Shown: positions 38,105 through 46,981, counted from the first letter of the stretch. The stretch is 64,000 nt of DNA from G963665925 sp050596425 (GCF_050596425.1 NZ_CP192292.1:3534001-3598000), one strand, 5' to 3'. Made by a program: numbers and translations. The notes: generated from the sequence alone by a model not told the origin.

Positions 38105-38158
38105 ATTATAAAGCACCATTGTTAAGTCCGTATTAATTCTGTTAAATAAATGGATTAA
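38105..38158 (-). promoter_or_regulatory. phoP promoter with possible PhoP half-sites
   Basis: A -10 TATAAT (38110-38105) lacks a good -35. TTAACA (38145-38140), TAATAC (38135-38130) and TTAACA (38125-38120) repeat with a 10-bp period just upstream. Autoregulation is plausible, but the match is weaker than at pstS. Confidence 0.5.
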
Positions 38159-38159
38159 C

Positions 38160-38448
38160 CTCTTATTCTTATTCGCCCCGTCCCTCTGGATTCCTTTATA
38201 TTAGAGGTGAAGCATTTCAAATTAAATCATATTATATACATTTTATATTTGGCTTATTGGGTCTTTTTTAATCGGATCTTTGCCAATAGAGCGACTTGGA
38301 AAATATCATTCAAGAGTCTTCACCACCACACGCCATTTGGATTTAAATAAAATTTTAGAGCTGGCTCATATTACTCAGCAATATAACATTAGCACTGCAA
38401 GTAAGCATTTTCACACTAGGCAACTGTGCTCTTTTTTCTATAGAAATA
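38160..38448. other. Intergenic stretch with nothing recognised
   Basis: About 290 AT-rich bases between the phoP promoter and the end of the chemoreceptor unit. I see no ORF with a ribosome binding site, no known RNA motif and no repeat. Confidence 0.5.
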
Positions 38449-38467
38449 GGGATGCACAAGGCATCCC
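38449..38467 (-). terminator. Possible terminator after the 38488 chemoreceptor gene
   Basis: A perfect 7-bp stem GGGATGC/GCATCCC with a 5-nt loop lies 20 nt after the stop. The following tract (TATTTC) is poor in Ts, so efficiency is uncertain. Confidence 0.5.
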
Positions 38468-38487
38468 CATCATATTGGTGTATTTGA

Positions 38488-40062
38488 CTAAAAGTTTTTA
38501 ATTTTTTCAACAGAAAGGCCTACCTGATAACACCGCTTGTCCCTGCCCAGTATAGCTAAGAACTTAAACAGCCGTCCATCTTCAACCCTATTTTTCACTG
38601 GTGTGGTTATATAGTCAACTTGTCCATTTTTCAGAGGGCCATAAGATGGGTCAATCTCATATAGGTTCAAACCTATCGTTTCTCTTTCACTACAGTACTC
38701 CACAGCGCCCTCTTGTGTTGTCACATAAATCACATCTACATTAAATGTCCTGCAAAGTTCATCTAATCTTTCGTTTGAAAGCTTCTGAGCATAAAGAGTT
38801 TCTTCAATGCCCTTGACATCACGCAACATTTTTCCACGCATAACCTTGTTGGCAACAAACTGAAGGAGCTCGTCAGCATTTTGATTCAAACTGTTTGTTA
38901 GTTCAGCAAGATTTTCTGTCTCGCTGCTTTGAACCATAATTTGAGAAGCGGCTTCCTGCATTCTTGATGTGATTTCTTCTGAAAAGCGAGTCACTTCAAC
39001 AATCTGTTCAGCAACACTTCGACCATCGTTGGTCACTGTCTGAATAGCTGTGTTCATACCTTCAATATAATTTTTACTTGTTTCAAGGGATTTCTGGATG
39101 TCAGTGAAGTCCTCAATGGTCTTTTCTACTGTTCCATACCCCTCTTCTATATACTCTCTGTCTGCTTCGACTGAATCTTTTATTTCTTCTAGTCCATTTT
39201 TTAGCGTTTCAATGGTATCGCTTATTTTTGTAGAAGCTTGATTTGTTTCACTGGATAGTTTAGAGATTTCTGTTGCAACTATGGCAAAGCCTCTGCCATG
39301 TTCCCCTGCTCTTGCGGCTTCAATAGAGGCATTCAGGGCAAGCAGGTTCGTTTGTTCTGCAATGGATGTGACAAGGCCATTTAGTTCCATGACTTCATCT
39401 GATCGATTATAGAGGTCTTCCACCTTAACAGAAATACTTTGAATGAGTTCTCGGACCTGCTTCATTATATCGAGGATGGTTCCTGTTGATTCAATACTCC
39501 CCTTTGTGGCCTGGATGGTATCCGTTGAATATGTGTATGTTTCATGCATATCTGATTCCATCTTTGTCAGCTCTGATACAATTCTTTCGAGTTCGGCTCT
39601 AGAACTTTGAAGCATTTCAAATTGTTTGTCTGAATTTTGACTTGTTGCATCCGTTGAGTTGGAGATGCCCTCCATAGCCGTATTAAACTGGTCCACAATG
39701 CCTTTAAGGCTGTCACTGATTTCTGTGATTTGAGTCGATACTCCAATTTGATCCTTGAAGTTTTCTTTTAAACCAACCACCATTTCATCGAGTCTGCTAA
39801 GAACCTTGTTCATAACAAGCGAGTCAATCTTAGAGACCTCGATTGTCAAATCATTATTGTTGACTTGCTCCACGATCTCTTCAACATGATGAACGCCACT
39901 CATGATTTTTTGGCTTATCAAATGGGCTAGTAATAAGGACAATACGACACCACAAATGACAGCCCCCCACCAACTATCAACCAGATGATCAACGCCTATT
40001 GCAATCCCCGTTGTGACAAGTATTGCTGTAAATAAGTAAAAAAACACTTTCCCTTGCTTCAT
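38488..40062 (-). CDS. Methyl-accepting chemotaxis protein with C-terminal sensor-like domain
   Basis: The 524-residue protein has two membrane helices close together at the N-terminus (about 6-28 and 32-50) with almost no extracellular loop. A coiled-coil signalling domain follows with tip IAEQTNLLALNASIEAARAGEH. After it, residues of about 430-524 form a globular tail, with DVIYVTTQEGAVEYCSERET and ITTPVKNRVEDGRLFKFL, that looks like a PAS/Cache-type sensor with two cysteines. The sensing domain would thus be cytoplasmic and at the far end. GGGGGATC precedes ATG 40062. It lies between phoPR and an HD-GYP gene. The ligand is unknown. Confidence 0.88.
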   Translation of the reverse strand: MKQGKVFFYLFTAILVTTGIAIGVDHLVDSWWGAVICGVVLSLLLAHLISQKIMSGVHHVEEIVEQVNNNDLTIEVSKIDSLVMNKVLSRLDEMVVGLKENFKDQIGVSTQITEISDSLKGIVDQFNTAMEGISNSTDATSQNSDKQFEMLQSSRAELERIVSELTKMESDMHETYTYSTDTIQATKGSIESTGTILDIMKQVRELIQSISVKVEDLYNRSDEVMELNGLVTSIAEQTNLLALNASIEAARAGEHGRGFAIVATEISKLSSETNQASTKISDTIETLKNGLEEIKDSVEADREYIEEGYGTVEKTIEDFTDIQKSLETSKNYIEGMNTAIQTVTNDGRSVAEQIVEVTRFSEEITSRMQEAASQIMVQSSETENLAELTNSLNQNADELLQFVANKVMRGKMLRDVKGIEETLYAQKLSNERLDELCRTFNVDVIYVTTQEGAVEYCSERETIGLNLYEIDPSYGPLKNGQVDYITTPVKNRVEDGRLFKFLAILGRDKRCYQVGLSVEKIKNF

Positions 40063-40267
40063 AAACTGATCCCCCTGCTACTTATTATTGTTGGACTTTA
40101 TTCATATCGCATATGACTAAATGAAATTTTTAAGCGACATAAACGCATGTCCGTTTCACTTGTCTATTTCAAATGTTAAACTTCCTCAGCAATCTCCCAA
40201 AAGCCTTTGGAGATAATTCACAAACTTAAAGCAAATATAACTTTAAACCTTTTTCTTCATTATAAAG

Positions 40268-40303
40268 TAAAAACACAGAGCCATCTTAATACACAGCCCT
40301 GTG
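40268..40303 (-). terminator. Intrinsic terminator after HD-GYP paralogue C
   Basis: CACAGGGC/GCTCTGTG with a 14-nt loop is followed by TTTTT on the minus strand. The rest of 40063-40423 shows nothing else recognisable. Confidence 0.65.
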
Positions 40304-40423
40304 CCTATAATTGTTATCGAATTGTGGATGCTATTGACACTATCGGTCTTTATATATATCCAGTGCAATCTTTGTGAAGCCCTTAAAAGTCAATATCTTG
40401 GTTCAGCCAATCATGACAAAGTC

Positions 40424-41485
40424 CTAAAGTTGATGTAGAACATCTGTGACATACAAGCTATTGTCTTTAACTAGATTTATAAAGCCGGACTCTGTTTTCA
40501 CCAGTGGTCGTATTGGGTGATTTTTTTCAATAAAGATTATTTCGCCCCTCGACCCATTGTTTAGTTCTACCTGGTTTCCGACAAAATATTGAACGATGTT
40601 TGACACAAAAACCTTACTATAGAAAGGATCTAGAGATCCAAATGACTTTTCTTGAATTTGACCAGCAACCATAAAGGGACACTCACGCTCCCTATAGACC
40701 CTGTCAGATGTCATTGCACTATATATATCTGCAATAGCCACAATTCTGGCATAAGGATGAATATGCGGTCCTTTCAAGCTGTTTGGATATCCGCTGCCAT
40801 CACTTCTTTCGTGATGCTGTAAGACACCTGATAAGACGGCATCGTTAAATTGCTTGGTGTTGGCAAGCAAAACATAGCCCAGAGTCGGATGAGTACGCAT
40901 AACTTTAAACTCTGCCTCAGTTAGGGCATCCGGCTTATTAAGAATTTCATCGGGGATATTACATTTCCCTATGTCATGAAGCAAACCCGCTATAGCCAGA
41001 TCTTTTAGCTCATCAGGTTCCATACCCAACCAACTGCCTATTAGAGCAGAGTAAAGACTGACCTGGACAGAATGTTCAAATGTGTATTCATCACTTTGAC
41101 GAATTTGCCATATTTTCTGTGCAATGTCTCCACCCGTTTCCACTTCGCTGAGTAAAGGGCCTACAACATGCTCCACATCTGCATAGAGGACTTTCCCTCC
41201 AAGTGTCGCAGACTTAAACATAGATTTAAATTTGTCCACTGAGCCCTTGTACTGTGTTTCGAATTTAACCTGGGCCTCATTATAGGCGCTCGGCTTTTGC
41301 TCAGCGACAATATTACTGTATTCTTTTATCTTCACATCGAGTATACCTGATTCATATTTCAAATATTCCACATGGGCATCTTTTAAGACAGCTCCATCAG
41401 ATATGATCAGAACTCCGTTAGAATCGTATATATCTTGGTTTATAACCATGCCTTTTTCAAGTAGGTCAACACTGATCGTTTTCAT
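40424..41485 (-). CDS. HD-GYP-domain cyclic-di-GMP phosphodiesterase (paralogue C)
   Basis: The 353-residue protein has the same layout as the 3325 and 7273 paralogues: N-terminal segment LLEKGMVINQDIYDSNGVLI, HD-GYP core and C-terminal segment GSRGEIIFIEKNHPIRPLVK. Here all hallmark residues are present: H138-S139, H170-D171 in LLHDIGK, and HHERSDGSGYP at 224-234. It should therefore hydrolyse c-di-GMP. GGAGCGAA precedes ATG 41485. It is monocistronic, next to a chemoreceptor and the phosphate island that carries c-di-GMP riboswitches. Confidence 0.92.
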   Translation of the reverse strand: MKTISVDLLEKGMVINQDIYDSNGVLIISDGAVLKDAHVEYLKYESGILDVKIKEYSNIVAEQKPSAYNEAQVKFETQYKGSVDKFKSMFKSATLGGKVLYADVEHVVGPLLSEVETGGDIAQKIWQIRQSDEYTFEHSVQVSLYSALIGSWLGMEPDELKDLAIAGLLHDIGKCNIPDEILNKPDALTEAEFKVMRTHPTLGYVLLANTKQFNDAVLSGVLQHHERSDGSGYPNSLKGPHIHPYARIVAIADIYSAMTSDRVYRERECPFMVAGQIQEKSFGSLDPFYSKVFVSNIVQYFVGNQVELNNGSRGEIIFIEKNHPIRPLVKTESGFINLVKDNSLYVTDVLHQL

Positions 41486-41668
41486 GAATATTCGCTCCTG
41501 AATTTGTACTTAACCTTTCTCATTATAGCATATTATTACAGAACCTGTTCACAAGACCTATGAATCCACTTAATAAGATCGCAATAAATGTAAAATTTCT
41601 TCCCATTCGATGAAAAAATTACCATTTCGTTATAAGTTAAACTGAAGTTTTGCATTAATTTGAAATTA

Positions 41669-41698
41669 TTTACATTATAACGTGTTCTATGTTATAAT
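41669..41698 (+). promoter_or_regulatory. Promoter of the TPR regulator gene
   Basis: TTTACA (41669-41674) and TATAAT (41693-41698), 18-bp spacer, which predicts an untranslated leader of about 200 nt. Confidence 0.65.
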
Positions 41699-41725
41699 TG
41701 TCTTGTTTTAAACTACTTATTCTTG

Positions 41726-41825
41726 ACGGTTCGGCAATATTGCCAAAACCGTTGCATATCAATCAATTTCTATCGCTTCACCTGTGTTGGGGGACGGAGT
41801 TGTCGTGGTTGTTGCTGATTGATAT
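41726..41825 (+). promoter_or_regulatory. Structured leader with two hairpins, function unknown
   Basis: The first dyad, ACGGTT-C-GGCAATATTGCC-AA-AACCGT (41726-41752), could be an operator or an RNA hairpin. The second is a perfect 10-bp stem ATATCAATCA/TGATTGATAT (41756-41765, 41816-41825) closing a 50-nt G/U-rich loop with GTTGGGGGACGGAGTTG. It matches no riboswitch class I know. Confidence 0.5.
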
Positions 41826-41908
41826 TTATTAATTAATAGATAAACTCCCTAACTTGCGTAAGAACGCGTTCCAACATGGAATTAGGCAGTGTGAAAGGGG
41901 ACAACGGC

Positions 41909-43234
41909 ATGCAAACAAAAGGATTAACTATTGGACAAAGAATTCGTATGACACGTAAGTACCTTGGTGTCAAGCAGTACGAAATCACGAGTGGCAAAAT
42001 CACCAGAAACTTGATCAGTGCAATTGAAAATGACAAGGTTCGCCTTACATCGGAAAATGCACGACTCATTTATGACAATTTGAACAGATTTGCCAAGGAA
42101 AGAAATCTGGAAATTGATCTTGATCTGAGTGAAGTTCTTGGGGATGAACCTGACTTTCAAGCTGAAATCAAAGCGGACAGTTACATTAACCAACTTCGTC
42201 GTCATATCAAAGCTGATGATGCGCCATCTGATGATGTGATTCACGAAATTGAAGACTTCCTTTATGCATGGGACATTCCCATAAAAAAAGCTGAAGTCTA
42301 CACTTTATTCGGTGACATTTATGGACTTAAAAATGAAAAACTGCGCCAGCTTTTCTACTACACGAAAGCATTTGAACTCTATTCTGTAGAAAAGTATGTC
42401 AATTCGCTCCCGCGATTGGCTTCTAAAATCTCTGAGTGCTCTGAAAAACTCAACTCTCCAGAAATCGGTGTGCGTTTTTGTGAACTTGCTATTTCAAAAG
42501 ACCCAACGACGTATCGTGAAGAAATGTACAATCTGTACATGCTAAGTGCTATTAGCAATAGCAAACTTGGAAATCATCAAAAGGCCATTAAAAACATCGA
42601 TGTTTGTATCGACAGATTCACAGATGATCTGGGCCCTGAATACTACCAAGCTGTGAGCATCAAAGCTGACTGCTATGAGAGACAAAATGAAATTATGGAT
42701 GCTATTCAGTATTATACCCACGCTACGAATGGTTTTTACCGTTTAAACTGTCTGCGTGAAGGTATTGAAAGCACAATTCCGATGATTACCCTGCTCTATA
42801 ATAACGACCTTGAAAACAGCCAGAGTAAAATTGATGCCCTTCTTAATGAAATGCACACAAAGATAGGTCAACTTCATTCTGCTCCAGTCGATCTTGAAAT
42901 GAAGCTGGCATACATGTACACTCAGCTTGACAAGAAAAATGAAGCATTAAATACATATGAATCTGTTATGTCTAAAAGACATGTCATGTCAGATATTGAT
43001 GTTGTGGAACTTTTGGAACAGTCCTATGATCTATTTAATAAGACAAATAGATTGGCTAGATGGCTTTCCTTCTACAAACTTTCAAACATTGATCTTGTGT
43101 CACTTGATGACCCTAATCAAAGAAAGCTTGCAACAATCCTGACATATTCGCTCAAATACCTTATCGAATCAAGGGAATTTGATTTTGCAAAGCGTATTAC
43201 CCACGATTTAGCGACACTTGCTATTTCCAATTAA
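41909..43234 (+). CDS. XRE-type helix-turn-helix regulator with TPR repeats
   Basis: The 441-residue protein has an N-terminal HTH (about 5-45; LTIGQRIRMTRKYLGVKQYE, then NLISAIENDK) and a long C-terminal array of helical pairs typical of tetratricopeptide repeats (about 110-441). This is the architecture of Rgg/PlcR/Rap-like (RRNPP) peptide-sensing regulators and related orphan proteins. ATG 41909 follows AAGGGGAC by 6 nt; the longer frame to 41876 lacks a site. I found no convincing adjacent pheromone peptide gene. Targets are unknown. It ends in a strong terminator. Confidence 0.8.
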   Translation: MQTKGLTIGQRIRMTRKYLGVKQYEITSGKITRNLISAIENDKVRLTSENARLIYDNLNRFAKERNLEIDLDLSEVLGDEPDFQAEIKADSYINQLRRHIKADDAPSDDVIHEIEDFLYAWDIPIKKAEVYTLFGDIYGLKNEKLRQLFYYTKAFELYSVEKYVNSLPRLASKISECSEKLNSPEIGVRFCELAISKDPTTYREEMYNLYMLSAISNSKLGNHQKAIKNIDVCIDRFTDDLGPEYYQAVSIKADCYERQNEIMDAIQYYTHATNGFYRLNCLREGIESTIPMITLLYNNDLENSQSKIDALLNEMHTKIGQLHSAPVDLEMKLAYMYTQLDKKNEALNTYESVMSKRHVMSDIDVVELLEQSYDLFNKTNRLARWLSFYKLSNIDLVSLDDPNQRKLATILTYSLKYLIESREFDFAKRITHDLATLAISN

Positions 43235-43240
43235 AAAAGA

Positions 43241-43274
43241 AAATCCCTTCGCGCATGCGAAGGGATTTTTTTAT
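43241..43274 (+). terminator. Intrinsic terminator after the TPR regulator gene
   Basis: AAAATCCCTTCGC/GCGAAGGGATTTT, a 13-bp perfect stem with a 4-nt loop, followed by more Ts. It is also usable leftward. Confidence 0.92.
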
Positions 43275-43313
43275 CTGAGTGACTTGCAAAATATCATTCA
43301 TGCACCCTCACTA

Positions 43314-43400
43314 TACCATATATAAGTATTTAAGAATCAAGAATTCTATCTATGGTATAAGGTGGGCATAGATCTGTCGTTTTGCAAACGACTGATCTAT
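43314..43400. repeat. Two consecutive inverted repeats downstream of putP
   Basis: TATACCATA (43314-43322) pairs with TATGGTATA (43351-43359). Then ATAGATC-T-GTCGTTT-TGC-AAACGAC-T-GATCTAT (43368-43400) forms a 14-bp stem with one central T-T mismatch. No T-run follows on either strand. Confidence 0.6.
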
Positions 43401-43458
43401 AATCTAATCTTATATAATATGCCTTATTTTAAGTGCTTAATAAACAGGCCTTAGCATA

Positions 43459-44949
43459 TTACGCCGCTTGTTCTGAGTTCATCACCGATTCAAATTGTTC
43501 TTCGACAGCTCTTGAAGGCGCTTCACTCATCATGCTAACAACATAAATCGCAGCAAATGAAAGAATCATACCGGGTACAATCTCATAGAGGTCAAATAAG
43601 CCACCCGATAATTGTTTCCAAATAAGAACAGTCAAGCCTCCAACAATTATGCCAGCCAATGCACCATTTTTGTTCATGCGTTTCCAGAAAAGAGATAGTA
43701 TTACAGCTGGACCAAATCCAGCTCCAAAACCAGCCCAAGCATAAGACACCAGCTCTAGGACGGAACTCTCTGGGTTCATTGCAAAAATATAAGCGACAAC
43801 AGCGACGCCTATCACTGACGTTCTGCTTATAAATAGAAGTTCTTTTTCAGATGCTTCTTTTTTAAATATTCTATATATGTCTTCCGTAAGTGCTGATGAT
43901 GTTACAAGGAGCTGTGAATCTGCTGTACTCATAATGGCAGCCAATATTGCCGCCAGTAGAAATCCTGAAATAAGCGATGGGAATAGATCACCTACCATAA
44001 CCATGAAAACAGTTTCTTCTGCTCCGGCTGCAAGTCCACTTTCCAGATAAACACGGCCTACAAGTCCGATGATAAGGGCCGCACATAAAGAAATGACCAC
44101 CCAAACCATAGCAAAACGTCTGGCCTTCTTAATTTCATCTGCAGAGCTAATGGCCATAAATCTTGAAAGAATATGGGGTTGCCCAAAATATCCAAGACCC
44201 CAAGCCAGTAAGGATATTATAGATATGCCACCGAGCATTTCTCCTGCCGTTGATGTCATTAAATCGAGGGTATTCGGATTCACAGCGTTCAATCCGTCAA
44301 TCAGACCATCCATCCCTCCTATAATAACAAATGCCTTATAAGGAACAATAACAAGGGCCAATAACATCAGAATCCCTTGGAAAAAATCTGTCCAGCACAC
44401 AGCCATAAATCCACCTAAGAAAGTGTAGGAAATGACCACTAGGGCCCCTACAGTTAATGCCACAGTGTATGGAATTCCAAAGACTGTGCTGAAAAGTTTA
44501 CCGCCAGCCACAAGCCCTGACGACGTGTATATTGTAAAAAATACTAGAATGACAATGGCTGAAGCCACCCTAAGCACATTAGACTTATCGTGAAATCTAT
44601 TTTGAAAATACTCTGAGAGTGTTAACGAGTCTCCTGCGGCTTCTGTATACTTTCTAAGGCGCTTAGCGATAAATCGCCAGTTTAAGTATGTTCCCACACC
44701 GAGTCCCAGTGCTATCCAGACCGCTTCAAGGCCACTAAGATAAGCATACCCCGGTAAGCCCAGCAATAGCCAGCCACTCATATCTGAAGCTTGAGCACTC
44801 AGAGCTGTTACCCAACCATTCAGGCTTCTACCGCCAAGAACATAGTCAGATAAATTCTCTGTTTTTCTGTAATAGATAAGTCCGATTAATAGCATTGACA
44901 TAAGGTAAATGAAAAATGCAATTAATACACCCACTTGATCACTAATCAT
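43459..44949 (-). CDS. putP: Sodium/proline symporter PutP
   Basis: The 496-residue sodium:solute symporter has about 13 membrane helices. It matches E. coli PutP strongly in the substrate/sodium-site region: DYVLGGRSLNGWVTALSAQA, SDMSGWLLLGLPG, and FTIYTSSGLVAGGKLF. It imports proline with Na+. It stands alone behind a T-box leader (45003-45168), so expression should respond to a tRNA charging state. Confidence 0.93.
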   Translation of the reverse strand: MISDQVGVLIAFFIYLMSMLLIGLIYYRKTENLSDYVLGGRSLNGWVTALSAQASDMSGWLLLGLPGYAYLSGLEAVWIALGLGVGTYLNWRFIAKRLRKYTEAAGDSLTLSEYFQNRFHDKSNVLRVASAIVILVFFTIYTSSGLVAGGKLFSTVFGIPYTVALTVGALVVISYTFLGGFMAVCWTDFFQGILMLLALVIVPYKAFVIIGGMDGLIDGLNAVNPNTLDLMTSTAGEMLGGISIISLLAWGLGYFGQPHILSRFMAISSADEIKKARRFAMVWVVISLCAALIIGLVGRVYLESGLAAGAEETVFMVMVGDLFPSLISGFLLAAILAAIMSTADSQLLVTSSALTEDIYRIFKKEASEKELLFISRTSVIGVAVVAYIFAMNPESSVLELVSYAWAGFGAGFGPAVILSLFWKRMNKNGALAGIIVGGLTVLIWKQLSGGLFDLYEIVPGMILSFAAIYVVSMMSEAPSRAVEEQFESVMNSEQAA

Positions 44950-45002
44950 AAATGTGTCTCCTTCGTGTTGTTTGAATACTAGTTAAACTTGAACGTGTGA
45001 GC

Positions 45003-45168
45003 ACAAAAAATATAAATACCCCATCCGAAAATAGGACGAGGCCATCGCGGTACCACCATTTTTAATTCTTAAATGAAAACTTCATTTAAAAACCCACTCA
45101 TTGCCTGTAAAGTTAACACGTCCGTTTGAGCATACTTAAGTTCTGCCCAAAAGCTATTATTACCTCGC
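45003..45168 (-). promoter_or_regulatory. T-box leader upstream of putP
   Basis: On the minus strand the invariant T-box GGTGGTACCGCG (45057-45046) is followed by the terminator CCTCGTCC/GGATGGGG and a T-rich tract ending at 45003. A stem III-like hairpin (TTAAATGAA/TTCATTTAA) precedes the T-box. The leader is only about 165 nt, shorter than usual, and contains no CC dinucleotide before the T-box, so no proline specifier codon is visible. Confidence 0.8.
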
Positions 45169-45173
45169 GTTAT

Positions 45174-45202
45174 ATCTTAACGAAGATATTTCAAATTGTC
45201 AA
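45174..45202 (-). promoter_or_regulatory. Promoter of the putP T-box transcript
   Basis: Consensus TTGACA (45202-45197) and TAAGAT (45179-45174), 17-bp spacer. Confidence 0.78.
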
Positions 45203-45287
45203 TACATATGTTAAAATCCGTTAATAAAATGTACAAAAAAATAAAAATAGCTCAATAAAATTAAGCTATTTAAATAGGTTTCACATA

Positions 45288-46028
45288 TTATTTTTTTAAT
45301 CTTACATATACTGCCTTAGCAGGTGAATTGTCATTCGATCTTTCATCAATTTGAAATAATTTTGTTGCTTTCATCAGCTCATATAATTTTTTATAACCAA
45401 AATTACGTGGATCAAAATCAGGGGCCTTGTTAGCTATGTTTTGACCAACACTGCCCAGATGGGACCATCCATTCTCATTGGCTGATGCTTCAACAGCACT
45501 GACTAGAAGAGATACCAGTTTTTTATCGCTTTGAAGCTGTTTCATCGTCACCGGGTATCTTGCATAATTTTTTTCATCCCGTGTTAAAATTTCTGTAAAA
45601 ATGAATCTGTCGCACGCACCAACAAAAGCCTTTGGCGTTTTGCTTTCTCCGAATCCGTACACCAACATGCCCGATTCCCTAAGCCGCAAACAAAGACGTG
45701 TAAAATCTGAGTCGCTTGAGACTATACAAAATCCATCAAGTTTTTCTGTGTAAAGCAAATCCATTGCATCAATTATTAAAGCACTGTCTGTTGAATTCTT
45801 CCCGGATGTATAGCTAAACTGCTGAACTGGATTTAGTGCATTTTCAAGAAGCGCCTCTTTCCATCCTAATAAGTTTGGGCTTGTCCAGTCGCCATAAACA
45901 CGCTTAACACTGGCTATACCGTATTTAGCAATCTCATCAAGCAAGCCTTCTATAATCTTGGGCGAAGCATTGTCGGCATCTATTAGAACCGCAAGCTTCT
46001 TTTGAATCGTCTCATTTTCTTTCATCAT
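45288..46028 (-). CDS. NYN-domain ribonuclease-like protein with C-terminal LOTUS/OST-HTH domain
   Basis: The 246-residue protein begins with an NYN (PIN-like) nuclease domain: LAVLIDADNA with D17 and D19, STDSALIIDAMDLL with D81 and D87, and CIVSSDSDFTRL with D106 and D108. These are the expected acidic metal ligands. The C-terminal 85 residues (LVSLLVSAVEASANENGWSH, then NFGYKKLYELMKA) match the LOTUS/OST-HTH fold, an RNA-binding module. The combination suggests an RNA endonuclease or RNA-binding regulator. It is monocistronic. The bacterial function is poorly known. Confidence 0.85.
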   Translation of the reverse strand: MMKENETIQKKLAVLIDADNASPKIIEGLLDEIAKYGIASVKRVYGDWTSPNLLGWKEALLENALNPVQQFSYTSGKNSTDSALIIDAMDLLYTEKLDGFCIVSSDSDFTRLCLRLRESGMLVYGFGESKTPKAFVGACDRFIFTEILTRDEKNYARYPVTMKQLQSDKKLVSLLVSAVEASANENGWSHLGSVGQNIANKAPDFDPRNFGYKKLYELMKATKLFQIDERSNDNSPAKAVYVRLKK

Positions 46029-46189
46029 TACACCCCTCAGATGCGCAGTATGTCTTCATCGTCTCTAATTTTACCACAACGATATGCAATTTAAAACCGA
46101 AATATCCACATGATGATCGTAAAACTTATACAAATTTATTCTAATAAATTATTTATTCTCTTGTTACATTTTAATGATACTTTAGAGGC

Positions 46190-46981
46190 TTAAATGGAAT
46201 GGTATCGAGCTTGACGCCCCTTAAACGTGCATATATGCTCAAATCCAATACTTTTAAGGACTTGAAAAACGTGGTTAAAGTCCTTCCCCAGGTCAGAAGC
46301 CTTATGGGCATCCGAACCCACTGTGATAATTCGGCCTCCACAGTCAAAGTAGAGTCTCAAAATACTTTCATCTGGAAATTGAATACCAACTTCTTGTCTC
46401 AATCCTGACGTATTGACTTCAATCCCCTTATTATGGGCCACCAGCCATCTAAATATTTTTTCATACTGTGGTTTTAAGTCTTCAAGGTCCACTTTGTTTA
46501 CTGCCTCATTATAACGTTTTGGCAAATCTATATGTCCAAGGACATCAAAATCAGAAAATGCACAAATAAGCTGGTACATTTCATCCAGATATATTTTCAT
46601 GGCTTCTTCTGGCGTCTTGTCGTCAAAGAAGTTTCCAAAGTAAAAATCTTCTCCTAAACAGGAGTGCATGCTGGCAATGACAAAATCAAATGACTCGGCT
46701 TCCATGAGCCCTTCGCACATTTTCACAACACTTGGTTTAAGGCCCAGTTCAAGCCCTTTAAGCACTTCAATTTGTCCCGAGTAGGTCTTCTGAACGCTTT
46801 TAATAGCCTCATCATATTCTTGAGGATCAAACTCAAATAAAATATCCCTGGAATGCTTGTAATCTATATGATCCGTAATGGTTATTATCTTAAGGTTTTT
46901 ATAAATAGCCGTTCGTATCACTTCTAAAAAAGGCGCTTTAGAATCTGCCGAAAAATCAGTATGAATATGAGAATCGTACAT
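46190..46981 (-). CDS. PHP-domain phosphatase, histidinol-phosphatase (HisK) family
   Basis: The 263-residue protein opens with the PHP metal motif YDSHIHTDFSAD and has further ligands in TITDHIDY, GLELGL, SMHSC and GSDAH. The family includes HisK-type histidinol phosphatases that complete histidine synthesis, but other PHP phosphoesterases share these motifs. No his gene is adjacent. ATG 46981 follows GGAGGATAAA; the longer frame to 47002 would place that site inside the gene. Confidence 0.82.
   Translation of the reverse strand: MYDSHIHTDFSADSKAPFLEVIRTAIYKNLKIITITDHIDYKHSRDILFEFDPQEYDEAIKSVQKTYSGQIEVLKGLELGLKPSVVKMCEGLMEAESFDFVIASMHSCLGEDFYFGNFFDDKTPEEAMKIYLDEMYQLICAFSDFDVLGHIDLPKRYNEAVNKVDLEDLKPQYEKIFRWLVAHNKGIEVNTSGLRQEVGIQFPDESILRLYFDCGGRIITVGSDAHKASDLGKDFNHVFQVLKSIGFEHICTFKGRQARYHSI

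Noticed and set aside
40334..40362. TTGACA plus TATATA on the plus strand near 40334
   Set aside because: Spacing is off (15 bp) and no rightward gene follows; it would only run antisense into the HD-GYP gene.
43368..43400. Long palindrome as a putP terminator
   Set aside because: No T-run follows on the minus strand. It is listed as a repeat instead.
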